A stretch of DNA of 64,000 bases from Nitratireductor alexandrii (GTDB taxonomy: Bacteria; Pseudomonadota; Alphaproteobacteria; Rhizobiales; Rhizobiaceae), in contig NZ_RBVY01000005.1 of NCBI RefSeq assembly GCF_004000215.1, positions 372,001 to 436,000 of the forward strand, read 5' to 3'. Position numbers and translations under genes: made by a program. Under the pieces are notes generated by a model, which was not told the origin of the DNA, ran no database searches, and saw only the letters and a list, made by a program, of their open reading frames with translations. Position 1 is the first letter of the stretch. The number at the start of each line of letters is the position of its first letter. Of the stretch, positions 44,715 to 55,635 are shown in pieces.

Positions 44715-45872
44715 TCAGTCCTTCAAAGACTCCTCGCGCAGCGCGTCGGCGAGCAGGTTGAGCCCGAGCACGAACGACATCAGCGCGATCGTGGGCGGCA
44801 GCGCCGGATGGATATAGGAGCGCAGGAGACGGCTCGATTCCTTGATCGCCGTGCCCCAGTCAGGGCTTTCCGGCGCCAGGCCGAGGCCGAAATAGCCGAG
44901 CGTGCCGAGCAGGATCGTCGTGTAGCCGATCCGCAGGCAGGCATCGACGATCAGCGGCCCGCGCGCATTGGGCAGCACCTCCCACAGCATGATGTACCAG
45001 GGGCTCTCGCCGCGCGTCTGCGCCGCCGCGACATAGTCGCGGGTCTTGATGTCCATCACCAGCCCGCGCACGATGCGGAACACGCCCGGCGACGAGGCGA
45101 ACACGACCGCCACGAAGATGTTGAGCTCGTTCGGCCGGATGGCGATGATGCCGAACGGATCGGCGTCGAAGACCAGCCCGAGATAGACCCAGCCGCCGAT
45201 CAAAAGCGTCACCACCAGTTGCACGGCAAGCAGTTGCGGGCGGCTCTTGTAGCGCGTGAAAAACAGCGTGCAGAAGAAGATGATCGGAAACAGGAAGAAC
45301 ACGCCGGCCATGCCGTAGGGGATCGGCGTGTCCATGATGCCCGGCGTCACCAGCAGGTAAAACAGCAGGATCACCGGAAAGGCCAGCACCAGATTGGCCA
45401 GGAAGGACAGGACCGAATCGATGCGCCCGCCGTAATAGCCGGCCGGCAGGCCGAGCGTGATGCCGACCATCAGCGCGAACAAGGTCGCCGCCGGCGCGAT
45501 CACCAGCACGATCTGGCTGCCGAACACCATCCGGCTGAAGATGTCGCGCGCCAGCCGGTCGCCGCCGAACAGGAACGCCTGTCCCGATTCGGGCTCGATC
45601 GCGCCGGGCAGCGCATCCTTCATGACGAAGAGCTGCGCCAACGGGTCGAACGGCGAGATCACTTCGGCGAAGATCGACGTGAACAGCCAGAACAGGCAGA
45701 TGACGACGCCGGCGATGCCGGCACCGGTGTCGAAGAGCTGTCCGTAAAGGCCGAGCCTGGCCTTGAAGGTCATGCTCAGGCTCAACACGATCGCGAGCGC
45801 GAGCCAAACCGGCCAGAAACGGACAAGCACGCCAACAAAGGTCTGGAAGACGCCGAGATATTCAAGTTCCAT
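44715..45872 (-). CDS. Peptide-type ABC permease (DppC/OppC-like)
   Basis: A 385-residue permease, longer than typical DppC, because it carries extra hydrophobic segments at the N-terminus and in the middle (near residues 200-260). The coupling loop region RGLVMDIKTRDYVAAAQTRG is typical, as is the C-terminal LGLNLLADALREESLKD. It sits between the DppB-like permease (12 bp away) and the double ATPase. Together they form a binding-protein-dependent importer for peptides or a similar solute. Confidence 0.92.
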   Translation of the reverse strand: MELEYLGVFQTFVGVLVRFWPVWLALAIVLSLSMTFKARLGLYGQLFDTGAGIAGVVICLFWLFTSIFAEVISPFDPLAQLFVMKDALPGAIEPESGQAFLFGGDRLARDIFSRMVFGSQIVLVIAPAATLFALMVGITLGLPAGYYGGRIDSVLSFLANLVLAFPVILLFYLLVTPGIMDTPIPYGMAGVFFLFPIIFFCTLFFTRYKSRPQLLAVQLVVTLLIGGWVYLGLVFDADPFGIIAIRPNELNIFVAVVFASSPGVFRIVRGLVMDIKTRDYVAAAQTRGESPWYIMLWEVLPNARGPLIVDACLRIGYTTILLGTLGYFGLGLAPESPDWGTAIKESSRLLRSYIHPALPPTIALMSFVLGLNLLADALREESLKD

Positions 45873-45884
45873 GCGAAGCGCCCC

Positions 45885-46922
45885 CTAGCTTACGCGGATG
45901 CGCGGATTGAGATAGGCATATCCCACATCCGAGATGAGCTGCGTGAACAGGACGACGAACACCGAGACCAGCGAGCAGCCGAGCAGAAGATCGATGTCGT
46001 TGTTGCCGGCCGCCTCCACCAGCGTGTAGCCAAACCCCTGATAGCGGAACATCACCTCCACGATGACGACGCCGGTCAGCAGCCACGGGAACTGAAGCAT
46101 GATCACCGTGAACGGGGCGATCAGCGCGTTCCTGAGCGCGTGTTTGATGACCACCGCGTTGAAGGCCAGCCCCTTCAGGCGCGCCGTGCGGATATATTGC
46201 TGCGTCATCACCTCGACCATCGAGGCCCGCGTCATGCGCGCTATATAGCCGATGCCGTAGATCGCCATCGTCATCACCGGCAGGGTGAAATTGGAGAATG
46301 TGATGCCGCGGCTGGTGGCGGTTGCCGCCGATCCGTTGAGGATGCCCAGCCACGAGGCGAAGATGACGGTGAAGATGACGCCGGAGACATATTCCGGCGT
46401 CGCCGTGGTGGCGATCGAGGCCACCGAGAGACTTCGGTCGGTTCGCGTGCCTTCCCGCATGCCGGCGATCACGCCGATCAACAGCGAGACCGGCACCATC
46501 ACGATCATCACCCAAAACATCAGCAGGCCGGTCGCGCCGAGCGCGGGAAACAGCTTCGCCGCCACCGTCGTCTTGAACTTGGTCGAGCAGCCGAAATCGC
46601 CCTGCAGAATGCCGCCGTAATAGGGCTCGTCGGGCTCGTCGCAATAGGAGAACCGCGCCGTCGCCACGCCGGTCTCCGGGTCGACATAAGGCTGTTTCTG
46701 GACCACGCCCAGCCAGCGGCCGTAACGGACGAAGAAATTGTCCCGGTAGCCGTTCTTGACCAGCCAGCTTTCGATATGCTCGTCCGAGGAGCGCATGTCG
46801 AGCTGACTGATCGACAGCTTGCGCAGATTCGGCTCGAGATTGACCATGAAAAAGACGACGAGCGTCAGGCAGAACATGGTCAGCGCCATGGTGCCGAGCC
46901 GTCTCGCGACGAATGAAATCAT
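45885..46922 (-). CDS. Peptide-type ABC permease (DppB/OppB-like)
   Basis: A 345-residue permease starting MISFVARRLGTMALTMFCLT, the usual DppB start. The loop TRASMVEVMTQQYIRTARLK followed by GLAFNAVVIKHALRNALIAP is the coupling motif. An enlarged periplasmic loop (about residues 30-110) is present, as in several long DppB-like permeases. It is the second gene of the operon after the binding protein. Confidence 0.93.
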   Translation of the reverse strand: MISFVARRLGTMALTMFCLTLVVFFMVNLEPNLRKLSISQLDMRSSDEHIESWLVKNGYRDNFFVRYGRWLGVVQKQPYVDPETGVATARFSYCDEPDEPYYGGILQGDFGCSTKFKTTVAAKLFPALGATGLLMFWVMIVMVPVSLLIGVIAGMREGTRTDRSLSVASIATTATPEYVSGVIFTVIFASWLGILNGSAATATSRGITFSNFTLPVMTMAIYGIGYIARMTRASMVEVMTQQYIRTARLKGLAFNAVVIKHALRNALIAPFTVIMLQFPWLLTGVVIVEVMFRYQGFGYTLVEAAGNNDIDLLLGCSLVSVFVVLFTQLISDVGYAYLNPRIRVS

Positions 46923-47108
46923 CTCTATCCCCTGCCGGTCGGGTGGGGATGCCGCGCGCCGGGGTCGCCGTTACGAGATCAAGGATGTTTTGCGGGTGCC
47001 GAAAACGGGACGGATCGACGTTCCATCCAAACCCACTCCACGATGCAAGCCGGTTTTCCGGCTCTTCTTGTTCCCTCTGGGCGGCCCGACCGCGGCGTTC
47101 CCCGCGCG

Positions 47109-47131
47109 AAATGGGGGCGCTGGCGCCCCCA
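47109..47131 (-). terminator. Hairpin after the peptide-binding protein gene
   Basis: A perfect 9-bp stem TGGGGGCGC / GCGCCCCCA with a two-base loop lies 14 bp after the binding-protein stop and is followed on the minus strand by TTT only. It may act as an attenuator or as RNA stabiliser between the highly expressed binding-protein gene and the downstream permease genes. Confidence 0.55.
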
Positions 47132-47144
47132 TTCCCGATTTTCC

Positions 47145-48797
47145 TTACGCGTTGTCGAGCCAGACCTTGCCGAAATCGTGCTCGAACGTCGGATGCATCT
47201 CGAAATTCATCACCTCCGGCGCGTGGTGATTGTAGAGCTTGCGCCAATAGGGCTGGATGATGATGCCCGAATCCTGCAGGTGCTTCTCGATCTTTTCCAT
47301 CAGCACCTTGCGCTTGTCGGCATCGGCGATGGTCAGCGCCTCGTTGATCATGCCGTCGAGCTCGGCGTTGGAATAGCCGGCCTCATTCCAGGCCTCGCCG
47401 GTGCGGTAGGCGAGCGACAGGACCTGCACGCCAAGCGGACGCATGTTCCAGTTGGTCATCGAGTACGGATATTTCGTCCAGTCGTTCCAGAAGGTGGAGC
47501 CGGGCAGAACGGTCCGCTTGACCTTGATGCCGGCCTCGCGGATCTGCGCGGCGATCGCGTCGCCGGTGTTCTTGTGCCAGTCCTCGTCGACCGTGATCAG
47601 CTCGTGCTCGTAGTCGCTCTGGCCGGCCTCGGCCATCATCGCCTTCGCCCCCTCGACGTCGCGTTCCTGCGGGGGCAGCTCGACATATTCGGGATGGATC
47701 GGCGCCACGTGGTGGTTTTCCGCCGGCTCGCCGGCATTGCCGTAGCCGAGCGCGAGCACGATCTTGTTGTCGACCGCCATCTGCAGCGCCTTGCGCACCT
47801 TGATGTCGTCATACGGCTTGTTGTTGACATTGGTGCGCGCCACGATCGTGGCGGCGGTGACCGTCTCCGACGTGTCCATGCCGACGCCTTCGAGAATGTC
47901 GACGAAATCGGCCGAGGTCTCGTGGTTGGCCTGCACCTCGCCGGCCTCGAACGCCGACACCATCGCCGAAGGATCGGTGCCGTAGTCGATGAACTCGACG
48001 CCGTCGAGATAGGCTTCGCCGTTCCACCACGTGCCGTTCTCGCGGCGCTTGTAGACCACGCTCTGGCCGACATCGTAGGAGACCAGTTCGAACGGGCCGG
48101 TGCCGATCGGGTTCTCGACGAAGTTCGCGCCGGTCTCGTCGAAGCTGCGGTGCACGACCAGCGCCGGGTAGTCGGTGAGGTTCGGGATCAAGGCGATGTC
48201 GGGCTTGGTCAGCTTGAGCTTGATCGTCATGTCGTCGACCTTCTCGATCGCGCCTTCCCTGAGCTTGCCGGTTTCGTCGTCCACCAGCGAGCCGAGACGG
48301 CCCGGCATGGAATTGCCTTCCGAGCTCTTGTCGGCCCAACGGGTGAAATTGAAGATCACGTCGTCGGCATTGAATGTATCGCCATTGTTCCAGGTCACGC
48401 CCGGACGCACGTGAAGCACGTATTCGGTGGCGTCGTCGTTAACGTCCCAGCTTTCGAGCAGATAAGGCTCGATCGTATATTGATGCGTGTATTTGACCAG
48501 CGGCTCGAGGGTCTGGCGCTGGGCATTGGCGATTTCCGACCAGTCCGCCGTGCGCGGGTCCTTGGGATCCTTGACCCACATCGCCACCTTCAGCACGCCG
48601 CCCTTCTTCGGCTCCTGCGCCAAAGCCTTGGTTGGCGCGGTCAGGCCGATCATGCCATAGGCCATCGCCGTCGAGGCGCCGAACACGCTTGCCATGGTGA
48701 GGAACTCGCGGCGATCCATCTTGCCCGATTTCACGCTCTCGGCGAGCTCGGCAATCTTCTCGGGCACCCGGTCGCCATTGCTCTTGTAGAACTTCAT
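47145..48797 (-). CDS. Peptide-type ABC substrate-binding protein (SBP family 5) with Tat signal
   Basis: A 550-residue family 5 extracellular solute-binding protein. The N-terminus carries a twin-arginine signal ([15 protein letters not shown], Arg29-Arg30) after a polar leader, with cleavage likely near ALAQ at residue 61. Family stretches include [20 protein letters not shown] and [14 protein letters not shown]. The ATG at 48797 follows GGGAGAG. It heads the operon binding protein - permease - permease - double ATPase. The bound solute is unknown. Confidence 0.92.
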   Translation of the reverse strand: MKFYKSNGDRVPEKIAELAESVKSGKMDRREFLTMASVFGASTAMAYGMIGLTAPTKALAQEPKKGGVLKVAMWVKDPKDPRTADWSEIANAQRQTLEPLVKYTHQYTIEPYLLESWDVNDDATEYVLHVRPGVTWNNGDTFNADDVIFNFTRWADKSSEGNSMPGRLGSLVDDETGKLREGAIEKVDDMTIKLKLTKPDIALIPNLTDYPALVVHRSFDETGANFVENPIGTGPFELVSYDVGQSVVYKRRENGTWWNGEAYLDGVEFIDYGTDPSAMVSAFEAGEVQANHETSADFVDILEGVGMDTSETVTAATIVARTNVNNKPYDDIKVRKALQMAVDNKIVLALGYGNAGEPAENHHVAPIHPEYVELPPQERDVEGAKAMMAEAGQSDYEHELITVDEDWHKNTGDAIAAQIREAGIKVKRTVLPGSTFWNDWTKYPYSMTNWNMRPLGVQVLSLAYRTGEAWNEAGYSNAELDGMINEALTIADADKRKVLMEKIEKHLQDSGIIIQPYWRKLYNHHAPEVMNFEMHPTFEHDFGKVWLDNA

Positions 48798-49171
48798 CGC
48801 ACTCTCCCGTTGTTTGGCTTTTCGCCTATTAGCATTCCGCATCCGGCCACACTTGTCAAAAGCCGGACACGGGACATTCCCGAGCGAAATGTGCAACTTC
48901 GCCAAAGGACAAGATGCCGCGATTGCGACAAGAACAGGCTAGAATCGCCGCGAAGCCGCCGAATTGTTGCGCATAGCGCGCCGCTGGCCACGATCGCGTG
49001 CGCGGCTCGCGCCATGGTTGCGCACCGGCCGCGCGGGCGTGACGAGGCCGCGCGGGAGCGACGCATCGGGACGCGAGGCCTTGCCTGCCCTGACTTTTGC
49101 CCGCGACAGGCCGCGGTTGCAGAAAAAATCGCCCGGCTTGTCGAGACCGCCGCCGCAGGCGCGAAACAGGC
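48798..49171. other. Intergenic region peptide ABC operon / tamB
   Basis: This 374-bp gap lies upstream of the peptide ABC operon and downstream of tamB, both on the minus strand. It holds the promoter of the binding-protein gene next to 48798. Near tamB there is a minus-strand T-run (complement of 49122-49127), but I could not find a strong stem before it. No credible gene is visible. Confidence 0.45.
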
Positions 49172-52100
49172 TCAGTATTCGCGTTCGAAAAAGATGCCGC
49201 CCTTGGCCTCGCCGTCGTCGCTGGCTTCGCCGCGCAGCTTCACCCCGCGACCGATATTGAGGTCGATCCGGGCCTTGCCCGTGCCGGCGCCGTCGCCCTT
49301 CTCGATGCCCACATAGGTGCGGTCGTTGAGATATTTGCCGACGGCAACCGACGCCTTGCCGGTCTCCGCGTCCGTCTTGATGTCGATGTCGTCGACGCCG
49401 ATCTGGTCGCGCAGATTGTCGAGCAGCGAGGTCGAGCCGCCGACGCCGGCCAGTTGGGCGGCCGCGGCGGCGAGTTGGGCGATCTGCAGCGGCGACAGGT
49501 TCGACAACGAGCGGCGGAAGATCACCCGCGCCAGCACCTCGTCTTCCGGCAGGCTGGGCGTCGAGGTGAACGAGAATTTCGGATTGTTCGCCTGGCCGGT
49601 CACGGCCACCGTCGCGGTGACGTCGTCGGCCCTTGTGTCGGCGGCGAAATCCAGGCGCGGGATCAGCGAGCCGGCGAAGTCGAGCGTGCCACGCGTGAAG
49701 TCCAGCCGTTGTCCGAGGATGGAAAGCCGCCCGCGCCGCATGGTAAAATTGCCGATCGCGCGCGGCGCCGCCGCCGAGCCGGTCAGGCGTATCCTGCCGC
49801 CGAACTCGGCATCGATGCCCCGGCCCTGGATGAAGATCTGGCGCGGCGCGTCGACCGTGACGTCGAGCGTCAGCCCGCCGCCGCCGCTCCCGCCCGCTTC
49901 GGCCGGACGCATGGCTTCGGCCTGTGCCTCGATCGCGCCGGTGGCGTTGCGATGCTTGACGTCGAGCTGGGCCAGAGACGGCGGCAGTTTTTCCGGCACG
50001 GTGATCACGGTTCTGCCGAGATCGACCTGGCCCGAAAGCAGCGGCAACTGGGTCAGCCCCCCGGTCACCGTCAGCGTACCGCCGAAATTGGCCGTCACCA
50101 CGCGCCCGTCCGTGTAGCGCCCGTCGGTGACCCGCGCCGTCAGATCCGCGGGAAAGCCGCGCGCCGGGTCGATCGCCAGCGTGCCGCCGACGCTCAACTG
50201 CCCGCCGGTCGACAACGTGCCGGTCATCGAGCGGATCGTGGCCACGTTCCGGGCCAGACCGATATCGGCGGCGATGTCCTTGACCGCGATGCCCGAGCGC
50301 GCATCGACAAGCCGCGCGCCGGTGGTTTTGACCGATCCGGAGATCGCCGGCGCGCCGGCCGGGCCGGAGACCGCGACCTGGAGATCGGCGCCGCCGTCGA
50401 GGGCAAGCCCCTGCGCGGCCAGGCGCCGCGTCAGGAAGGAAAACGGCACCTTGCCGGCGAAGTTGAGATCGAGCGCGATGGCGCCCGCCGTGTCGACCGT
50501 GCCGCCGCCCTTCACACCCAGCCCGCCGGCACCGCCCGCATCGGCGTCGAAACGCAGCCGGCCCTGCTGGAACGTGCCGCTGGAGGCGATCGACAGCGCG
50601 CCGAACCCGGCTTCGCGGGTCTGGCTCGTCGCCATGTCGCGCCAGTCGACGGCATAGGCAATGCGGGGGTCGGACGCCGCGCCGGCGACATCCACCGTGC
50701 CCGAGATCGCGCCGGTCGCACCGAGTCCCGGCGCGAATCCGTTGGCAAGCGAGGCCGGCAGTCCCGAAAGCCGGACCTTGAGATCAAGCGTTGCGCCGGC
50801 CGTGCCCGAAATCTCGGCTTCGCCGCCGCCGAGGCCGAGTGCCAGCCGGTCGAGCACCGCCGTGCCGTCGCGCACCGTGACCGTCGTCGGCCGCGCCAGC
50901 GTCGCCGAAATGCCGCGGAACGTGCCCTTGGCCGCGTCCAGCGCAACGGTCGTCTCGCCGTCGGCGACCGCCACCCGGCCGGCGGCCGAAGCCGGTATGC
51001 CGGCAACCGTCGCCCCGCCGGAAAAGCCGGTCCATGCGCCCTCGCGCGTCAGCCGCAGGTCGATCGCGCCGATATCGGCCCCGCCCGCCCTGACCGCGTT
51101 TGCCTGCACGCGCCCGGCAAGGGTCGGCGCGGCGAGATAGTCACGCGCGCTGAGGCTCACGCGGGCCTCGTCGACAACGATGTCGCCGCGCACGATCCGC
51201 CCCGTCTGCGCCGACAGATCGACCACCGGGACCGCGCCGTCCTTGCCGAAGCGGATGGACCCGGAGACATCGCCGCTTGCCTCTTCCAGCGCCATCGCCG
51301 CCAGCGGCCCGATATCGGGCAGCGCGATCGTCAGTTCGCCGACCGGCACGAAGGCGTCGTCGAGATCGAGCGTGCCGGAGATGCGGTTCTCGCCGACCTC
51401 GACCAAAAGCTCCTCGACCCGGCTTGCGCCGTCGGCCGAGCGCAGGGTTGCCTTGCCCTTGATCGTCTCGCCCTCGATCGCGCCGCTGAGCGAAATGTCG
51501 GCGACCGGTCGCGCCAGATCGGCCGTGCCGGAGGCTTCGAGCACGAGATCGGTGATCGCCCGGCCGGCGCTTTCGATGCGCTCGCTTTCCACCGTGACCG
51601 TGACGTCCGGCCGGGCCACTTCGCCCGTCGCCGCCAGGGCGAAGCTGATCGCGCCTTGCGCCTGGTCGGAAAGCCGCGCGACGGCGCCGTAGCGGCCGTC
51701 GAGCCGCGCGTCGAGCGCGCCGTCGGAAAGCGATACCCGCCCTTCGGCGGCGAGCGGATCGGAACGCAGCGCGAGGTCGCTGAGCGCCAGAGCGCCATCG
51801 CCTCCCCGCTCGAGCCGGCCCGAGACGGCCAGCCTGTCGCCGAGATAGGCGCGCGCGGCTTCCGGCAGGGCCGCAACCAGCAGGTCCGCGGCAAAATTGG
51901 CCTCGACGGCAGCGCCCTCGATCGTGAAGGCGCCATCGGCGCTGGCGCTGAGCTGGTTGTTCTTGACCGCGATCGTGTCGAAGACGATCCGGCCGGTTTC
52001 CAGACGCGCCTTGCCCGTCATGTCGAGCGGCCCGGCCACCAGCGGCGCGAGCGCGGTCTGAACCGTGCCCACGCCCCCCGCCGACAGGCGCAGCGACACC

Positions 52101-53341
52101 GGACCGGTCCGCTCGGCGATGTCGAGCCCCTCCGAGGAGAGGCTCGCCGCGATGTCGGCGAAACCGAAACCCGCCGCCTGGGCGGACGCGAGCGACAGCG
52201 CCGCCTCGAAGGCCGGCGCCGCCCCCTTGCCCGTCACCCGCACATGCGCCTCGCGCACCCCCACGATCACCGGATCGGCATCGGGGCCGAAGGTGAGCAT
52301 GACCGGCCCGTTCTGCGCCGCGGCCTTAATGTCGAGATCGCTCTCGGCTTTCGGATCGACCCGCCCCGACGCTGTGGCGCTGAGCGCGTCCGACTGCACC
52401 AGCGCGCGTTCGATCGCCACCGCGCCGTCCTCGCCCAGCGTTGCGGCGAGGTCGAACAGCATCGTGCCGGCCGCCGCTGGCGCCAGCCCGTCGGGCAGGA
52501 AGCGCGCAAAATCGCCTTCGCCCTTGGCCGCCACGAAGCGCCCGGCCCCGCTCTGGCGATGCTGCGCCGAAAGGCTCGTGACCACCTTATCGTCGACCGA
52601 CAGGCGTCCTTGCGCCTGCCAGTCGGCAAGCGGGCCGCTGCCCGAAACCACGAGTTCGACGGCGGGGGCGCCCGGCAGTTTCAAGAGCCCGGCCAAAAGG
52701 CCGCCATCGGGTTCGCGCGCGGTCACGTCGAGCGCCAGACGGTTTTGGTCCGGCGCGAAATCGACCTTGGCGCTGACCTCGGTGCGCGCGCCGTCGATGC
52801 GCTCGGCCTGAAGATCGGCGCCGATCCTCAGCGGCGCGTCATCGGCCATCGCCGAGCCGCGCGCGGCGAGCGTCATCGCCTCGCCGGCGACGTCGGCCCC
52901 GAGCGCGATCCGCGGCAGGTCGATGCGCGCGATCTCGACCGAAACCGGAAGCGAGAAGCCGCCGCCGTCATCGGTGTCGGCCGGTTCGGCCGCCTCCGGC
53001 AGGCGCAGCATGTCGATGCTGCCGGCATGAAGCCGCTCGGCCTGGAACGCGAACCCCGCGAGCGCCAGCGGCGACCAGTCGAGCGCGATATCGCTCAGCG
53101 ACAGCCACGCGCCGCGTCTGTCCGACACGACGACCGAGCCGACCCGCGCCTGCCCCGAAAGCAGCCCATCCAGCCCCTGGATGCGCACCGTGCGCTCCGG
53201 CCCCGAGGCCAGGCCCGAGGCGATCGCGGCCAGCTTGGCACGCCCGGCCTGCGTTTGGGTGAACACCACCAGCATCCCCGCCGCGAACACCACGACGAGG
53301 ACGAGCCCGATCAGCACGGAGCGCAGGATTCTGCGAAGCAC
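49172..53341 (-). CDS. tamB: Translocation and assembly module protein TamB
   Basis: TamB is a long inner-membrane-anchored periplasmic protein that works with TamA in outer-membrane protein assembly and probably in lipid transport. The GTG at 53341, five bases after AAAGGA, gives 1389 residues. A TTG at 53383 is a weaker alternative. One N-terminal membrane segment (near residues 7-27) is followed by a long repetitive beta-rich region. The C-terminal DUF490 domain contains LPEDEVLARVIFRRSLSNLS and ends with GIFFEREY. It lies 124 bp downstream of tamA. Confidence 0.92.
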   Translation of the reverse strand: MLRRILRSVLIGLVLVVVFAAGMLVVFTQTQAGRAKLAAIASGLASGPERTVRIQGLDGLLSGQARVGSVVVSDRRGAWLSLSDIALDWSPLALAGFAFQAERLHAGSIDMLRLPEAAEPADTDDGGGFSLPVSVEIARIDLPRIALGADVAGEAMTLAARGSAMADDAPLRIGADLQAERIDGARTEVSAKVDFAPDQNRLALDVTAREPDGGLLAGLLKLPGAPAVELVVSGSGPLADWQAQGRLSVDDKVVTSLSAQHRQSGAGRFVAAKGEGDFARFLPDGLAPAAAGTMLFDLAATLGEDGAVAIERALVQSDALSATASGRVDPKAESDLDIKAAAQNGPVMLTFGPDADPVIVGVREAHVRVTGKGAAPAFEAALSLASAQAAGFGFADIAASLSSEGLDIAERTGPVSLRLSAGGVGTVQTALAPLVAGPLDMTGKARLETGRIVFDTIAVKNNQLSASADGAFTIEGAAVEANFAADLLVAALPEAARAYLGDRLAVSGRLERGGDGALALSDLALRSDPLAAEGRVSLSDGALDARLDGRYGAVARLSDQAQGAISFALAATGEVARPDVTVTVESERIESAGRAITDLVLEASGTADLARPVADISLSGAIEGETIKGKATLRSADGASRVEELLVEVGENRISGTLDLDDAFVPVGELTIALPDIGPLAAMALEEASGDVSGSIRFGKDGAVPVVDLSAQTGRIVRGDIVVDEARVSLSARDYLAAPTLAGRVQANAVRAGGADIGAIDLRLTREGAWTGFSGGATVAGIPASAAGRVAVADGETTVALDAAKGTFRGISATLARPTTVTVRDGTAVLDRLALGLGGGEAEISGTAGATLDLKVRLSGLPASLANGFAPGLGATGAISGTVDVAGAASDPRIAYAVDWRDMATSQTREAGFGALSIASSGTFQQGRLRFDADAGGAGGLGVKGGGTVDTAGAIALDLNFAGKVPFSFLTRRLAAQGLALDGGADLQVAVSGPAGAPAISGSVKTTGARLVDARSGIAVKDIAADIGLARNVATIRSMTGTLSTGGQLSVGGTLAIDPARGFPADLTARVTDGRYTDGRVVTANFGGTLTVTGGLTQLPLLSGQVDLGRTVITVPEKLPPSLAQLDVKHRNATGAIEAQAEAMRPAEAGGSGGGGLTLDVTVDAPRQIFIQGRGIDAEFGGRIRLTGSAAAPRAIGNFTMRRGRLSILGQRLDFTRGTLDFAGSLIPRLDFAADTRADDVTATVAVTGQANNPKFSFTSTPSLPEDEVLARVIFRRSLSNLSPLQIAQLAAAAAQLAGVGGSTSLLDNLRDQIGVDDIDIKTDAETGKASVAVGKYLNDRTYVGIEKGDGAGTGKARIDLNIGRGVKLRGEASDDGEAKGGIFFEREY

Positions 53342-53465
53342 GACTATCCTTTCGGCCGGACCGTGAATCAGTCCGTCTGGCAACGACTATAGGGTGATTT
53401 CCGCCGAAATCATGTTGAACGGCCCTCTGCGGCATGCAGGCCGTGCCGCACCGGCGCCGGACACC

Positions 53466-55394
53466 TCAGAAGGACTGGCCGATGCCGGCATAGATGCCGA
53501 AGGTCGGATCGCCGGGGCGCCTGTTCAAGGGCACGCCGACATCGACCCTGAGCGGACCGAACGGCGTCAGGTAGCGCACCCCGAGGCCGGCGCCGAACTG
53601 CATGTCGGCGAAGTCGGGCGTGGTCGAGGTCGAAACCGCGCCACCGTCGATGAACGGCACGATGCCGAAACTGTCGGTGACCTGGATGCGCATCTCCGCC
53701 GACATCTCGACGTAGGAAAGCCCGCCGGTCGGCATGCCGGCGGCATTGCGCGGACCGATATCCTGGTAGCCGTAGCCGCGCACCGAGCCGCCGCCGCCCG
53801 CATAGAAGCGCCGGTCGGCGGGGATCGCGGCAAGCGGCGCGCCGAAGATCGAGCCCGCCGCCAGCCGACCGGCGGCGACGAAGCGCTTGGCCTCGTCCAG
53901 CGCCCGATAGGCGGACGCCTCGCCCTTGATCTTGACGAAGCTGGTCGCGTTGAGGAAGTCGTGCGCCGGCTCGACATAGGCGAGCAGACGGAAGCCGGAT
54001 TTCGGATCGAGCCTGTTGTCGCGGTTGTCGAACACGTACTGGATCGGCGTGCTGGCGATCAGATGCTCGTTGCTGCCGAAGGAATCGTCGATCTTGGAAT
54101 AGTCGAGCGCGACCTCGGCCGACACCGTCTGCGTGTCGGTGAGTTCGTAGCGCAGGCCCGTCGCGCCCTTGACCGAGAAGCGGTCGAAGGCGTCGGGATG
54201 CTCGAACGTGGCGTCCAGCCGCGCGATGAATTTCGACGGCGGCCCGATCACGCCCGGTTTTTCGAACAGCAGCCCGGCCCGGTAGTCGAGCTTGCCGAAC
54301 TGCGTCGTGTCGCCGATCCGGCTGATCGAACCTTCCACGCGCAGCTTTTCCGCCCGCCCGAACAGGTTGCGGTGCCCCCAATAGCCCTCGAGCCCCGCGC
54401 CCTCGGTATTGGAGAACGTGGCCCCGACGCCGAAAAAGCGATGCTTGCGCTCCGACACCGTCACATCGACCGGCAGGCTGCCGTCGGCATCGAGCGCGTC
54501 GGCCTCGTTGACCGCCACGCTGTCGAACACTTCGAGCTCCAGGAGCCGTTCGCGCGCCGCCTCCAGCTCGTCGGGCGAATAGGTCGCGCCCGGTTCGATC
54601 CCCGCCATATAGGCTGTGAACTCGCGGTCGACCCTTTCGGTCCCCTCGACGCGCGTCGCGCCGAAAGGCGCGACCGGCCCCGCCTCCAGCACCAGGGTGA
54701 CGTCGAGCAGGCCGGTCTTGTGATCGGCCACGATCTCGCGTTCGGTCACCTGCGCCAGGGGGTGGCCCCTGTCGCGCAGCGCCCGCACCATTTTCGCTTC
54801 GGCGTTGAGGATCACCGTCGAGCCGGCCTCGCCGCCGGGCATGAGACCGAAGCGGGCCGGCGCGATGTCGCCGGTATCGCCGCCGACGTCGATCCGGCCG
54901 AGACGGAAGACCTGGCCCGGCGTCACCACCACCCGCACCGGCACCGGTTCGGCGGTAAATTCCGCGTCGGGCGGCAGGTCGTCCAGCGCCCGCCCGGCGA
55001 TCGAAATCTCCACCGTGCCGTCGTAGCGCGCTGCCTCGTAGAGCGCGGCGACCAGCAATTCGCGCTCGGTGCGCGCCTTCGCCAACAGGCCCAGCGACCC
55101 CGACACCGGACGGTCGGCGTCGGCGAGAAGCGTCGAGGCGGCTCTGAGCCTGCCGTCCAGCTCGGACCCGGCATCGCCGGTTTCGAGTTCGACCGCATAG
55201 GTGAGCGGATCGACGACGGCCGCGACGTCGTCTTCCTGCTTGGAGCCGAACAGCGTGATGCCGAAAAGCTCGAACGCAAAAGCCGGCCCCGGCGCCAGGA
55301 CGAGAGCCAAGGCGACGGCGGACACGGAAGCCAGGCCGCGACGAACGCGCCTGCCGTGCGGTACTCCAGAACTTTCCGCGCCCGGGCTCAGCAT
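53466..55394 (-). CDS. tamA: Outer-membrane Omp85-family protein TamA
   Basis: A 642-residue Omp85-family protein with an N-terminal signal region (near residues 19-41, ending PAFA), POTRA domains, and a C-terminal 16-strand beta-barrel of the bacterial surface antigen type. The barrel includes VRGYGYQDIGPRNAAGMPTG, the conserved VRGY-type loop, and ends with GIYAGIGQSF, a terminal aromatic residue being typical. It is followed by tamB on the same strand. Confidence 0.92.
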   Translation of the reverse strand: MLSPGAESSGVPHGRRVRRGLASVSAVALALVLAPGPAFAFELFGITLFGSKQEDDVAAVVDPLTYAVELETGDAGSELDGRLRAASTLLADADRPVSGSLGLLAKARTERELLVAALYEAARYDGTVEISIAGRALDDLPPDAEFTAEPVPVRVVVTPGQVFRLGRIDVGGDTGDIAPARFGLMPGGEAGSTVILNAEAKMVRALRDRGHPLAQVTEREIVADHKTGLLDVTLVLEAGPVAPFGATRVEGTERVDREFTAYMAGIEPGATYSPDELEAARERLLELEVFDSVAVNEADALDADGSLPVDVTVSERKHRFFGVGATFSNTEGAGLEGYWGHRNLFGRAEKLRVEGSISRIGDTTQFGKLDYRAGLLFEKPGVIGPPSKFIARLDATFEHPDAFDRFSVKGATGLRYELTDTQTVSAEVALDYSKIDDSFGSNEHLIASTPIQYVFDNRDNRLDPKSGFRLLAYVEPAHDFLNATSFVKIKGEASAYRALDEAKRFVAAGRLAAGSIFGAPLAAIPADRRFYAGGGGSVRGYGYQDIGPRNAAGMPTGGLSYVEMSAEMRIQVTDSFGIVPFIDGGAVSTSTTPDFADMQFGAGLGVRYLTPFGPLRVDVGVPLNRRPGDPTFGIYAGIGQSF

Positions 55395-55635
55395 GGCTCC
55401 AACATAGCGATAATGGTTAAAATTGCCCTGAAGGTTTTAGCGGATGTGGAAACGGGATGCACCTCCGCGGTTCCCTCCCTTCGCATGCTTGGGTGATTTC
55501 ACAAGGGGTTCGCCGGAAAAAAACGACGATCGCTTCGCCCTGTTTTCACCATTACGGCAAGCTGATACGCAAATCGGCGCCGCCCGGATGGCTTTGCGGG
55601 CCCCCCAGCGCGGCGAACGGAAGGAACCGCGCCCG

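Noticed and set aside
41877-46916. A 1679-codon plus-strand open frame opposite the peptide ABC importer genes
   Set aside because: It is the antisense shadow of three clear ABC genes, with low-complexity composition and no recognisable domain.
49097-53392. A 1431-codon plus-strand open frame opposite tamB
   Set aside because: It is an antisense shadow of TamB, whose C-terminal DUF490 motifs and ribosome site support the minus-strand reading.
53394-55496. A 700-codon plus-strand open frame opposite tamA
   Set aside because: TamA has a signal peptide and barrel motifs on the other strand; the plus frame has none.
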